Assembly: GCA_033782935.1 (NCBI GenBank)
Contig: JAWQEG010000488.1
Span: 558,001-622,000 of the forward strand
DNA: 64,000 bases
Direction: 5' to 3'
Source of the DNA: Petrolisthes cinctipes
Lineage: Eukaryota > Arthropoda > Malacostraca > Decapoda > Porcellanidae
The notes beneath the pieces are model-generated. The model was not told the DNA's origin and did no database searches. It saw only the letters and a program-made list of their open reading frames with translations. How positions within the stretch are numbered: position 1 is the first letter of the stretch; every line of letters begins with the position of its first letter. This document shows, one piece after another, positions 15,422 to 26,930 of this stretch. A program made the translations under genes and the position numbers.

Positions 15422-18400
15422 CTTCTGGGACCCCTAAATATCGAATTTTCGGGTGTTTTGGGACTGAATTTGAGATATCGCCTTTACGCACTTAAAATAT
15501 CGATTTTTAGCATGTTTTGAGCCTATATTTTGAAAATATTGTAGCACTGAGTAGGCATGTACAGATTGCTTCTGGGACCCTAAAATATTGAATTTTCGGG
15601 GGTTTTGAGCCTGAATTTGAGATATAAACGGGTACAGAAGAAACATGCACATATTGACTTTGGGAATCTAAAATATCGATTTTCAGCATGTTTTGGGCCT
15701 GTATTTTGAAAATACTCTAACACGGAGTAGGCATGTACAGATAGCTTCCGGGACCCCAAAATATCGAATTTTCGGGTGTTTTGAGCCTGAATTTGAGATA
15801 TAAACGGGTACTGAATATGCATGCACATATCGACTTTTGGGCACCTAAAACATCGATTTTGAGCATGTTTTGGGCCTGTATTTTGAAAATACTCTAACAC
15901 GGAGTACGCATGTACAGATCGCTTCTAGGACCCCTAAATATCGAATTTTAGGGTGTTTTGGGACTGAATTTGAGATATCGCCTTTACGCACCTAAAATAT
16001 CGATTTTTAGCATGTTTTGAGCCTATATTTTGAAAATATTCTAGCACTGAGTAGGCATGTACAGATTGCTTCTGGGACCCCAAAATATTGAATTTTCGGG
16101 TGTTTTGAGCCTGAATTTGAGATATAAACGGGTACAGAAGATACATGCACATATTGACTTTTGGGCACTTAAAATATCGATTTTGAGCATGTTTTGAGCC
16201 TATATTTTGAAAACATTCTAGCACTGAGTAGGCATGTACAGATCGCTTCTGGGACCCCAAAATATCGAATTTTCGGGTGTTTAGGGCCAGAATTTGAGAT
16301 ATAAACGGGTACAGAAGATGCATGCACATATCGACTTTTGGGCACCTAAAAGATCGATTTTCAGTATGTTTTTGGCCTGTATTTTGAAAATACTCTAACA
16401 CGGAGTAGGCATGTACAGATCCCTTCTGGGACCCCTAAATATCGAATTTTCGGGTGTTTTGGGACTGAATTTGAGATATCGCCTTTACGCACTTAAAATA
16501 TCGATTTTTAGCATGTTTTGAGCCTATATTTTGAAAATATTGTAGCACTGAGTAGGCATGTACAGATTGCTTCTGGGACCCTAAAATATTGAATTTTCGG
16601 GTGTTTTGAGCCTGAATTTGAGATATAAACGGGTACAGAAGAAACATGCACATATTGACTTTGGGAATCTAAAATATCGATTTTCAGCATGTTTTGGGCC
16701 TGTATTTTGAAAATACTCTAACACGGAGTAGGCATGTACAGATAGCTTCCGGGACCCCAAAATATCGAATTTTCGGGTGTTTTGAGCCTGAATTTGAGAT
16801 ATAAACGGGTACTGAATATGCATGCACATATCGACTTTTGGGCACCTAAAACATCGATTTTGAGCATGTTTTGGGCCTGTATTTTGAAAATACTCTAACA
16901 CGGAGTACGCATGTACAGATCGCTTCTAGGACCCCTAAATATCGAATTTTAGGGTGTTTTGGGACTGAATTTGAGATATCGCCTTTACGCACCTAAAATA
17001 TCGATTTTTAGCATGTTTTGAGCCTATATTTTGAAAATATTCTAGCACTGAGTAGGCATGTACAGATTGCTTCTGGGACCCCAAAATATTGAATTTTCGG
17101 GTGTTTAGGGCCAGAATTTGAGATATAAACGGGTACAGAAGATGCATGCACATATCGACTTTTGGGCACCTAAAAGATCGATTTTCAGTATGTTTTTGGC
17201 CTGTATTTTGAAAATACTCTAACACGGAGTAGGCATGTACAGATCCCTTCTGGGACCCCTAAATATCGAATTTTCGGGTGTTTTGGGACTGAATTTGAGA
17301 TATCGCCTTTACGCACTTAAAATATCGATTTTTAGCATGTTTTGAGCCTATATTTTGAAAATATTGTAGCACTGAGTAGGCATGTACAGATTGCTTCTGG
17401 GACCCTAAAATATTGAATTTTCGGGTGTTTTGAGCCTGAATTTGAGATATAAACGGGTACAGAAGAAACATGCACATATTGACTTTGGGAATCTAAAATA
17501 TCGATTTTCAGCATGTTTTGGGCCTGTATTTTGAAAATACTCTAACACGGAGTAGGCATGTACAGATAGCTTCCGGGACCCCAAAATATCGAATTTTCGG
17601 GTGTTTTGAGCCTGAATTTGAGATATAAACGGGTACTGAATATGCATGCACATATCGACTTTTGGGCACCTAAAACATCGATTTTGAGCATGTTTTGGGC
17701 CTGTATTTTGAAAATACTCTAACACGGAGTACGCATGTACAGATCGCTTCTAGGACCCCTATATATCGAATTTTAGGGTGTTTTGGGACTGAATTTGAGG
17801 ATATGCCTTTACGCACCTAAAATATCGATTTTTAGCATGTTTTGAGCCTATATTTTGAAAATATTCTAGCACTGAGTAGGCATGTACAGATTGCTTCTGG
17901 GACCCCAAAATATTGAATTTTCGGGTGTTTTGAGCCTGAATTTGAGAAATAAACGGGTACAGAAGATACATGCACATATTGACTTTTGGGCACTTAAAAT
18001 ATCGATTTTCATCATGTTTTGAGCCTATATTTTGAAAACATTCTATCACTGAGTAGGCATGTACAGATCGCTTCTGGGACCCAAAAATATCGAATTTTCG
18101 GGTGTTTAGGGCCAGAATTTGAGATATGAACGGGTACAGAAGATGCATGCACATATCGACTTTTGGGCACCTAAAAGATCGATTTTCAGTATTTTTTTGG
18201 CCTGTATTTTGAAAATACTCTAACACGGAGTAGGCATGTACAGATCCCTTCTGGGACCCCTAAATATCGAATTTTCGTGTGTTTTGGGACTGAATTTGAG
18301 ATATCGCCTTTACGCACTTAAAATATCGATTTTTAGCATGTTTTGAGCCTATATTTTGAAAATATTCTAGCACTGAGTAGGCATGTACAGATTGCTTCTG

Positions 18401-19571
18401 GGACCCTAAAATAATGAATTTTCGGGTGTTTTGAGCCTGAATTTGAGATATAAACGGGTACAGAAGAAACATGCACATATTGACTTTGGGAATCTAAAAT
18501 ATCGTTTTTCAGCCTGTTTTGGGCCTGTATTTTGATAATACTCTAACACGGAGTAGGCATGTACAGATCGCTTCTGGGACCCCAAAATATCGAATTTTCG
18601 GGTGTTTTGAGCCTGAATTTGAGATATAAACGGGTACTGAAGATGCATGCACATATCGACTTTTGGGCACCTAAAACATCGATTTTGAGCATGTTTTGGG
18701 CCTGTATTTTGAAAATACTCTAACACGGAGTACGCATGTACAGATCGCTTCTGGGACCCCTAAATATCGAATTTTCGGGTGTTTTGGGACTGAATTTGAG
18801 ATATCGCCTTTACGCACCTAAAATATCGATTTTTAGCATGTTTTGAGCCTATATTTTGAAAATATTCTAGCACTGAGTAGGCATGTACAGATTGCTTCTG
18901 GGACCCCTAAATATTGAATTTTCGGGTGTTTTGAGCCTGAATTTGAGATATAAACGGGTACAGAAGATACATGCACATATTGACTTTGGGCATCTAAAAT
19001 ATCGATTTTCAGCATGTTTTTGGCCTGTATTTTGAACATACTCTAACACGGAGTAGGCATGTACAGATCGCTTCTGGGACCCCAAAATATCGAATTTTCG
19101 GGTTTTTTGAGCCTGAATTTGAGATATAAACGGGTACTGAAGATGCATGCACATATCGACTTTTGGGCACCTAAAATATCGATTTTGAGCATGTTTTGGG
19201 CCTGTATTTTGAAAATACTCTAACACGGAGTACGCATGTACAGATCGCTTCTGGGACCCCTAAATATCGAATTTTCGGGTGTTTTGGGACTGAATTTGAG
19301 ATATCGCCTTTACGCACCTAAAATATCGATTATTAGCATGTTTTGAGCCTATATTTTGAAAATATTCTAGCACTGAGTAGGCATGTACAGATCGCTTCTG
19401 GGACCCCAAAATATCGAATTTTCGTGTGTTTTGAGCCTGAATTCGAGATATAAACGGGTACTGAAGATGCATGCACATATCGACTTTTAGGCACCTAAAA
19501 CATCGATTTTGAGCATGTTTTGGGCCTGTATTTTGAAAATACTCTAACACAGAGTAGGCATGTACACATCG
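15422..19571 (+). repeat. Segment duplication 1, right copy (4,150 bp)
   Basis: This is the tandem partner of the segment starting at 11,272. Collinearity ends near 19,567-19,585, where TGTACACATC and CCCCAAAATA replace TGTACAGATC and CCCCTAAATA. The copy-copy junction near 15,421 falls in the conserved CTTCTGGGACCCC stretch, as expected for unequal exchange between homologous monomers. Very low divergence implies a recent event, or an assembly duplication that only long reads could exclude. Confidence 0.9.
16935..17225 (+). repeat. Second copy of the shortened HOR unit (lost 177 bp monomer)
   Basis: This copy has the same 824 bp step and the same chimeric half B as the unit 4,150 bp upstream. 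The monomer loss therefore came before the 4,150 bp duplication, which gives a relative order for the two events. Confidence 0.82.
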
Positions 19572-21543
19572 CTTCTGGGACCCCAAAATATCGATTTTTC
19601 GGGTGTTTTGGGCCTGCATTTGAGATATCGCCTTTACGCCCCTAAAATATCGATTTTTAGCATGTTTTTAGCCTATATTTTGAAAATATTCTAGCACTGA
19701 GTAGGCATGTACAGATTGCGTCTGGGACCCCAAAATATCGAATTTTCGGGTGTTTTGAGCCTGAATTTGAGATATAAACGGGTACTGAAGGTGCATGCAC
19801 ATATCGACTTTTGGGCACCTAAAAGATCGATTTTCAGTATGTTTTTGGCTTGTATTTTGAAAATACTCTAACACGGAATAGGCATGTACAGATCGCTTCT
19901 GGGACCCATAAATATCGAATTTTCGGGTGTTTTGGGTCTTAATTTGAGATATCGCCTTTATGCACCTAAAATATCGATTTTTAGCATGTTTTGAGCATAT
20001 ATTTTGAAAATATTCTAGCACTGAGTAGGCATGTACAGATCGCTTCTGGGACCCCAAAATATCGAATTTTCGGGTGTTTTGAGTCTGAATTTGAGATATA
20101 AACGAGTACAGAAGATGCATGCACATATCGACTTTTGGGCACCTAAAATATCGATTTTGAGCATGTTTTGAGCCTATATTTTGAAAATATTCTAGCACTG
20201 AGTAGGCATGTACAGATCGCTTCTGGGACCCCAAAATATCGATTTTTCGGGTGTTTAGGGCCAGAATTTGAGATATAAACGGGTACAGAAGATGCATGCA
20301 CATATCGACTTTTGGTTACCTAAAAGATCGATTTTCAGTATGTTTTTGGCCTGTATTTTGAAAATACTCTAACACGGAGTAGGCATGTACAGATCCCTTC
20401 TGGGACCAATAAATATCGAATTTTCGGGTGTTTTGGGACTGAATTTGAGATATCGACTTTTTGGCAACTAAAATATCGATTTTTAGCATGTTTTTAGCCT
20501 ATATTTTGAAAATATTCTAGCACTGAGTAGGCATGTACATATTGCTTCTGGAACCCAAAAATATTGAATTTTCGGGTGTTTTGAGCCTGCATTTGAGATA
20601 TAAACGGGTACAGAAGATGCATGCACATATTGACTTTTTTGCACCTAAAATATCGATTTGTAGCATGTTTTTAGCCTATATTTTGAAAATATTCTAGCAC
20701 TGAGTAGGCATGTACAGATTGCTTCTGGAACCCCAAAATATTGAATTTTCGGGTGTTTTGAGCCTGCATTTGAGATATAAACGGGTACAGAAGATACATG
20801 CACATATTGACTTTGGGCATCTAAAATATCGATTTTCAGCATGTTTTGGGCCTGTTTTTTGAAAATACTCTAACACGGAGTAGGCATATACAGATGGCTT
20901 CTGGGACCCCAAAATATCGAATTTTCGGGTGTTTTGAGCCTGAATTTGAGATATAAATGGGTACTGAAGATGCATGCACATATCGACTTTTGGGCACTTA
21001 AAATATCGATTTTTAGCATGTTTTGAGCCTATATTTTGAAAATATTCTAGCACTGAGTAGGCATGTACAGATTGCTTCTGGGACCCCAAAATATTGAATT
21101 TTCGGGTATTTTGAGCCTGAATTTGAGATATAAACGTTTACAGAAGATACATGCACATATTGACTTTGGGCATCTAAAATATCGATTTTCAGCATGTTTT
21201 AGACCTGTATTTTGAAAATACTCTAACACGGAGTAGGCATGTACAGATCGCTTCTGGGACCCCAAAATATCGAATTTTCGGGTGTTTTGAGCCTGAATTT
21301 GAGATATAAATGGGTACAGAAGATGCATGCACATATCGACTTTTGGGCAGCTAAAACATCGATTTTGAGCATGTTTTGGGCCTGTATTTTGTAAATACTT
21401 TAACACGGAGTGGGCATGTACAGATCGCTTCTGGGACCCCATAATATCGAATTTTCGGGTGTTTTGGGCCTGAATTTGAGATATCGCCTTTAGGCACCTA
21501 AAATATCGATTTTTAGCATGTTTTGAGCCTATATTTTGAAAAT
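19572..21543 (+). repeat. Satellite between segment duplications 1 and 2
   Basis: Mixed long and short monomers in normal orientation. Two neighbouring units near 20,541-20,600 and 20,700-20,780 share GCCTGCATTTGAG and GGAACCC variants, a small local duplication. The minus-strand open stretch 19,668-20,303 is a by-product of in-frame monomer lengths. Nothing other than satellite is present. Confidence 0.7.
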
Positions 21544-22255
21544 ATTCTAGCACTGAGTAGGCATGTACAGATCGCTTCTGGGACCCCAAAATATCGAATT
21601 TTCGGGTGTTTTAAGCCTGAATTTGAGATATGAACAAGAACAGAAGATGCATGCACATATCGACTTTTGGGCACCTAAAATATCGATTTTGAGCATGTTT
21701 TGAGCCTATATTTTGAAAACATTCTAGCACTGAGTAGGCATGTACAGATCGCTTCTGGGACCCCAAAATATCGAATTTTCGGGTGTTTAGGGCCAGAATT
21801 TGAGATATAAACGGGTACAGAAGATGCATGCACATATCGACTTTTGGGCACCTAAAAGATCGATTTTGAGCATGTTTTGGGCCTGTATTCTGAAAATACT
21901 CTAACACGGAGTAGGCATGTACAGATCCCTTCTGGGACCCTTAAATATCGAATTTTCGGGTGTTTTGGGACTGAATTTGAGATATCGACTTTTTGGCACC
22001 TAAAATATCGATTTTTAGCATGTTTTGAGCCTATATTTTGAAAATATTCTAGCACTGAGTAGGCATGTACATATTGCTTCTGGGACCCCAAAATATTGAA
22101 TTTTTGGGTGTTTTGAGCCTGAATTTGAGATATAAACGGGTACAGAAGATACATGCACATATTGACTTTGGGCATCTAAAATATCGATATTTAGCATGTT
22201 TTGGGCATGTATTTTGAAAATACTCTAACACGGAGTAGGCATGTACAGATCGCTT

Positions 22256-22635
22256 ATATTTCAAAATATAGTCTCAAAACATGCTCAAAATCGATATTTT
22301 AGGTTCCCAAAAGTCGATATGTGCATGCATCTTCTGTACTCGTTTATATCTCAAATTCAAGCTCAAAACACCCGAAAATTCGATATTTTGTGGTCCCAGA
22401 AGCGATCTGTACATGCCTACTCAGTGCTAGAATGTTTTGAAAATATAGGCTCAAAACATGCTAAAAATCGATATTTTAGGTGCGTAATGGCGATATCTCA
22501 AATTCAGGCCCAAAACACCCGAAAATTCGATATTTTGGGGTCCCAGAAGCGATCTGTACATGCCTACTCCGTGTTAGAGAATTTTCAAAATACAGGCCCA
22601 AAACATGCTGAAAATCGATAATTTAGATACCCAAA
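22256..22635 (-). repeat. Inverted satellite block, first copy (380 bp)
   Basis: At 22,255 the forward monomer stops after CAGATCGCTT and the sequence switches to the reverse complement of the satellite (CTCAAAACATGC, ACACCCGAAAATTCG, GGGGTCCCAGAAGCG read on the plus strand). Forward satellite resumes at 22,636 with GCATGTTTTGGG. The block covers one short monomer, one long monomer and a partial one. Its GATATC-GCC-TTACGCACC short-form signature is readable on the minus strand. The sharp switch at both ends marks a simple inversion or an inverted insertion. Confidence 0.95.
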
Positions 22636-23010
22636 GCATGTTTTGGGCCTGTATTTTGAAAATACTCTAATACGGAGTACGCATGTACAGATTGCTTCTG
22701 GGACCCCTAAATATCGAATTTTCGGGTGTTTTGGGACTGAATTTGAAATATCGCCTTTACGCACCTAAAATATCGATTTTTAGCATGTTTTGAGCCTATA
22801 TTTTGAAAATATTCTAGCACTGAGTAGGCATGTACAGATTGCTTCTGGGACCCCAAAATATTGAATTTTCGGGTGTTTTGAGCCTGAATTTGAGATATAA
22901 ACGGGTACAGAAGATTCATGCACATATTGACTTTTGGGCACTTAAAATAACGATTATGAGCATGTTTTGAGCCTATATTTTGAAAACATTCTAGCACTGA
23001 GTAGGCATGT
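22256..23010. other. Foldback (inverted repeat) formed by the inverted block and following satellite, copy 1
   Basis: The inverted block is complementary to the forward satellite that follows it. The innermost arm pair ends in AAACATGC (to 22,608) and begins GCATGTTT (from 22,636), with a loop of about 27 bases. Pairing continues outward through the GGGGTCCCAGAAG/CTTCTGGGACCCC and AAATTCGATATTT/AAATATCGAATTT landmarks and the short-form junction for about 350 bp per arm. Hairpin or cruciform extrusion is possible but is inference. Confidence 0.75.
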
Positions 23011-25028
23011 ACTGATCGCTTCTGGGACTCAAAAATATCGAATTTTCGGGTGTTTAGGGCCAGAATTTGAGATATAAACGGGTACTGAAGATGCATGCAC
23101 CTATCGACTTTTGGGCACCTAAAAGATCGATTTTCAGTATGTTTTTGGCCTGTATTTTGAAAATACTCTAACACGGAGTAGGCATGTACAGATCCCTTCT
23201 GGGACCCCTAAATATCGAATTTTCGGGTGTTTTGGGACTGAATTTGAGATATCGCCTTTACGCACCTAAAATATCGATTTTTAGCATGTTTTGAGCCTAT
23301 ATTTTGAAAATATTCTAGCACTGAGTAGGCATGTACAGATTGCTTCTGGGACCCTAACATATTGAATTTTCGGGTGTTTTGAGCCTGAATTTGAGATATA
23401 AACGGGTACAGAAGATACATGCACATTTTGACTTTGGGAATCTAAAATATCGATTTTCAGCATGTTTTGGGCCTGTATTTTGAAAATACTCTAACACGGA
23501 GTAGGCATGTACAGATCGCTTCTGGGACCCCAAAATATCGAATTTTCGGGTGTTTTGAGCCTGAATTTGAGATATAAACGGGTACTTAAGATGCATGCAC
23601 ATATCGACTTTTGGGCACCTAAAACATCGATTTTGAGCATGTTTTGGGCCTGTATTTTGAAAATACTCTAACACGGAGTACGCATGTACAGATCGCTTCT
23701 GGGACCCCTAAATATCGAATTTTCGGGTGTTTTGGGCCTTAATTTGAGATATCGACTTTTTGACACCTAAAATGTCGATTTTTAGCATGTTTTGAGCCTA
23801 TATTTTGAAAATATTCTAGCACTGTGTAGGCATGTACAGATTGCTTCTGGGACCCCAAAATATCGAATTTTCGGGTGTTTTGAGCCTGAATTTGAGATAT
23901 AAACGGGTACTGAAGGTGCATGCACATATCGACTTTTTTGCACCTAAAACATCGTTTTTGAGCATGTTTTGGGCCTGTATTTTGAAACTACTCTAACACG
24001 GAGTAGGCATGTACAGATCGCTTTTGGGACCCCTAAATATAGAATTTTCGGGTGTTTTGGGCCTTAATTTGAGATATCGACTTTTTGGCACCTAAAATAT
24101 CGATTTTTATCATGTTTTTAGTCTATATTTATTCAAAATATTCTAGCACTGAGTAGGCATGTACAGATTGCTTCTGGGACCCCAAAATATTGAATTTTCG
24201 GGTGTTTAGGGCCAGAATTTGAGATATAAACGGGTACAGAAGATGCTTGCACATATCGACTTTTGGGCACTTAAAATATCGATTTTGAGCATGTTTTGAG
24301 CCTATATTTTGAAAACATTCTAGCACTGAGTAGGCATGTACAGATCGCTTCTGGGACCCCAAAATATCGAATTTTCGGGTGTTTTAAGCCTGAATTTGAG
24401 ATATGAACAAGAACAGAAGATGCATGCACATATCGACTTTTGGGCACCTAAAATATCGATTTTGAGCATGTTTTGAGCCTATATTTTGAAAACATTCTAG
24501 CACTGAGTAGGCATGTACAGATCGCTTCTGGGACCCCAAAATATCGAATTTTCGGGTGTTTAGGGCCAGAATTTGAGATATAAACGGGTACAGAAGATGC
24601 ATGCACATATCGACTTTTGGGCACCTAACAGATCGATTTTGAGCATGTTTTGGGCCTGTATTCTGAAAATACTCTAACACGGAGTAGGCATGTACAGATC
24701 CCTTCTGGGACCCTTAAATATCGAATTTTCGGGTGTTTTGGGACTGAATTTGAGATATCGACTTTTTGGCACCTAAAATATCGATTTTTAGCATGTTTTG
24801 AGCCTATATTTTGAAAATATTCTAGCACTGAGTAGGCATGTACATATTGCTTCTGGGACCCCAAAATATTGAATTTTTGGGTGTTTTGAGCCTGAATTTG
24901 AGATATAAACGGGTACAGAAGATACATGCACATATTGACTTTGGGCATCTAAAATATCGATATTTAGCATGTTTTGGGCATGTATTTTGAAAATACTCTA
25001 ACACGGAGTAGGCATGTACAGATCGCTT

Positions 25029-25408
25029 ATATTTCAAAATATAGTCTCAAAACATGCTCAAAATCGATATTTTAGTTTCCCAAAAGTCGATATGTGCATG
25101 CATCTTCTGTACTCGTTTATATCTCAAATTCAAGCTCAAAACACCCGAAAATTCGATATTTTGTGGTCCCAGAAGCGATCTGTACATGCCTACTCAGTGC
25201 TAGAATGTTTTGAAAATATAGGCTCAAAACATGCTAAAAATCGATATTTTAGGTGCGTAATGGCGATATCTCAAATTCAGGCCCAAAACACCCGAAAATT
25301 CGATATTTTGGGGTCCCAGAAGCGATCTGTACATGCCTACTCCGTGTTAGAGAATTTTCAAAATACAGGCCCAAAACATGCTGAAAATCGATAATTTAGA
25401 TGCCCAAA
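25029..25408 (-). repeat. Inverted satellite block, second copy (380 bp)
   Basis: Same block and same breakpoints exactly 2,773 bp downstream of the first, with two or three substitutions. It was copied together with its surroundings and did not arise independently. Confidence 0.95.
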
Positions 25409-25783
25409 GCATGTTTTGGGCCTGTATTTTGAAAATACTCTAATACGGAGTACGCATGTACAGATTGCTTCTGGGACCCCTAAATATCGAATTTTCGGGT
25501 GTTTTGGGACTGAATTTGAAATATCGCCTTTACGCACCTAAAATATCGATTTTTAGCATGTTTTGAGCCTATATTTTGAAAATATTCTAGCACTGAGTAG
25601 GCATGTACAGATTGCTTCTGGGACCCCAAAATATTGAATTTTCGGGTGTTTTGAGCCTGAATTTGAGATATAAACGGGTACAGAAGATTCATGCACATAT
25701 TGACTTTTGGGCACTTAAAATATCGATTATGAGCATGTTTTGAGCCTATATTTTGAAAACATTCTAGCACTGAGTAGGCATGT
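25029..25783. other. Foldback (inverted repeat), copy 2
   Basis: Equivalent foldback in the second 2,773 bp copy. The inner arms end near 25,381 and restart at 25,409, with the loop sequence changed by one base (GATGCCC in place of GATACCC). Confidence 0.73.
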
Positions 25784-26930
25784 ACTGATCGCTTCTGGGA
25801 CTCAAAAATATCGAATTTTCGGGTGTTTAGGGCCAGAATTTGAGATATAAACGGGTACTGAAGATGCATGCACCTATCGACTTTTGGGCACCTAAAAGAT
25901 CGATTTTCAGTATGTTTTTGGCCTGTATTTTGAAAATACTCTAACACGGAGTAGGCATGTACAGATCCCTTCTGGGACCCCTAAATATCGAATTTTCGGG
26001 TGTTTTGGGACTGAATTTGAGATATCGCCTTTACGCACCTAAAATATCGATTTTTAGCATGTTTTGAGCCTATATTTTGAAAATATTCTAGCACTGAGTA
26101 GGCATGTACAGATTGCTTCTGGGACCCTAACATATTGAATTTTCGGGTGTTTTGAGCCTGAATTTGAGATATAAACGGGTACAGAAGATACATGCACATA
26201 TTGACTTTGGGAATCTAAAATATCGATTTTCAGCATGTTTTGGGCCTGTATTTTGAAAATACTCTAACACGGAGTAGGCATGTACAGATCGCTTCTGGGA
26301 CCCCAAAATATCGAATTTTCGGGTGTTTTGAGCCTGAATTTGAGATATAAACGGGTACTTAAGATGCATGCACATATCGACTTTTGGGCACCTAAAACAT
26401 CGATTTTGAGCATGTTTTGGGCCTGTATTTTGAAAATACTCTAACACGGAGTACGCATGTACAGATCGCTTCTGGGACCCCTAAATATCGAATTTTCGGG
26501 TGTTTTGGGCCTTAATTTGAGATATCGACTTTTTGACACCTAAAATGTCGATTTTTAGCATGTTTTGAGCCTATATTTTGAAAATATTCTAGCACTGTGT
26601 AGGCATGTACAGATTGCTTCTGGGACCCCAAAATATCGAATTTTCGGGTGTTTTGAGCCTGAATTTGAGATATAAACGGGTACTGAAGGTGCATGCACAT
26701 ATCGACTTTTTTGCACCTAAAACATCGTTTTTGAGCATGTTTTGGGCCTGTATTTTGAAACTACTCTAACACGGAGTAGGCATGTACAGATCGCTTTTGG
26801 GACCCCTAAATATAGAATTTTCGGGTGTTTTGGGCCTTAATTTGAGATATCGACTTTTTGGCACCTAAAATATCGATTTTTATCATGTTTTTAGTCTATA
26901 TTTATTCAAAATATTCTAGCACTGAGTAGG

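Larger units (their letters stand above)
21544..24316 (+). repeat. Segment duplication 2, left copy (2,773 bp, contains inverted block)
   Basis: All landmarks recur 2,773 bp downstream, including the inverted block, the GAACAAGAACAG variant near 21,631 and TATTCAAAATATTC near 24,130. A few differences between copies were seen, for example AGGTTCCC/AGTTTCCC, GATACCC/GATGCCC and ATAACGATT/ATATCGATT. The left edge is set by AATATTC (21,541) versus AACATTC in the partner. Confidence 0.9.

Noticed and set aside
22241..22621. 126-codon plus-strand frame (and its copy at 25,014-25,394)
   Set aside because: It reads the inverted satellite block, so it is the same translated satellite seen from the other strand. 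It marks the inversion and is not a gene.
22256..22635. Transposable element with terminal inverted repeats
   Set aside because: The inverted block is entirely satellite sequence in reverse orientation. There is no foreign interior, no target-site duplication and no element ends.
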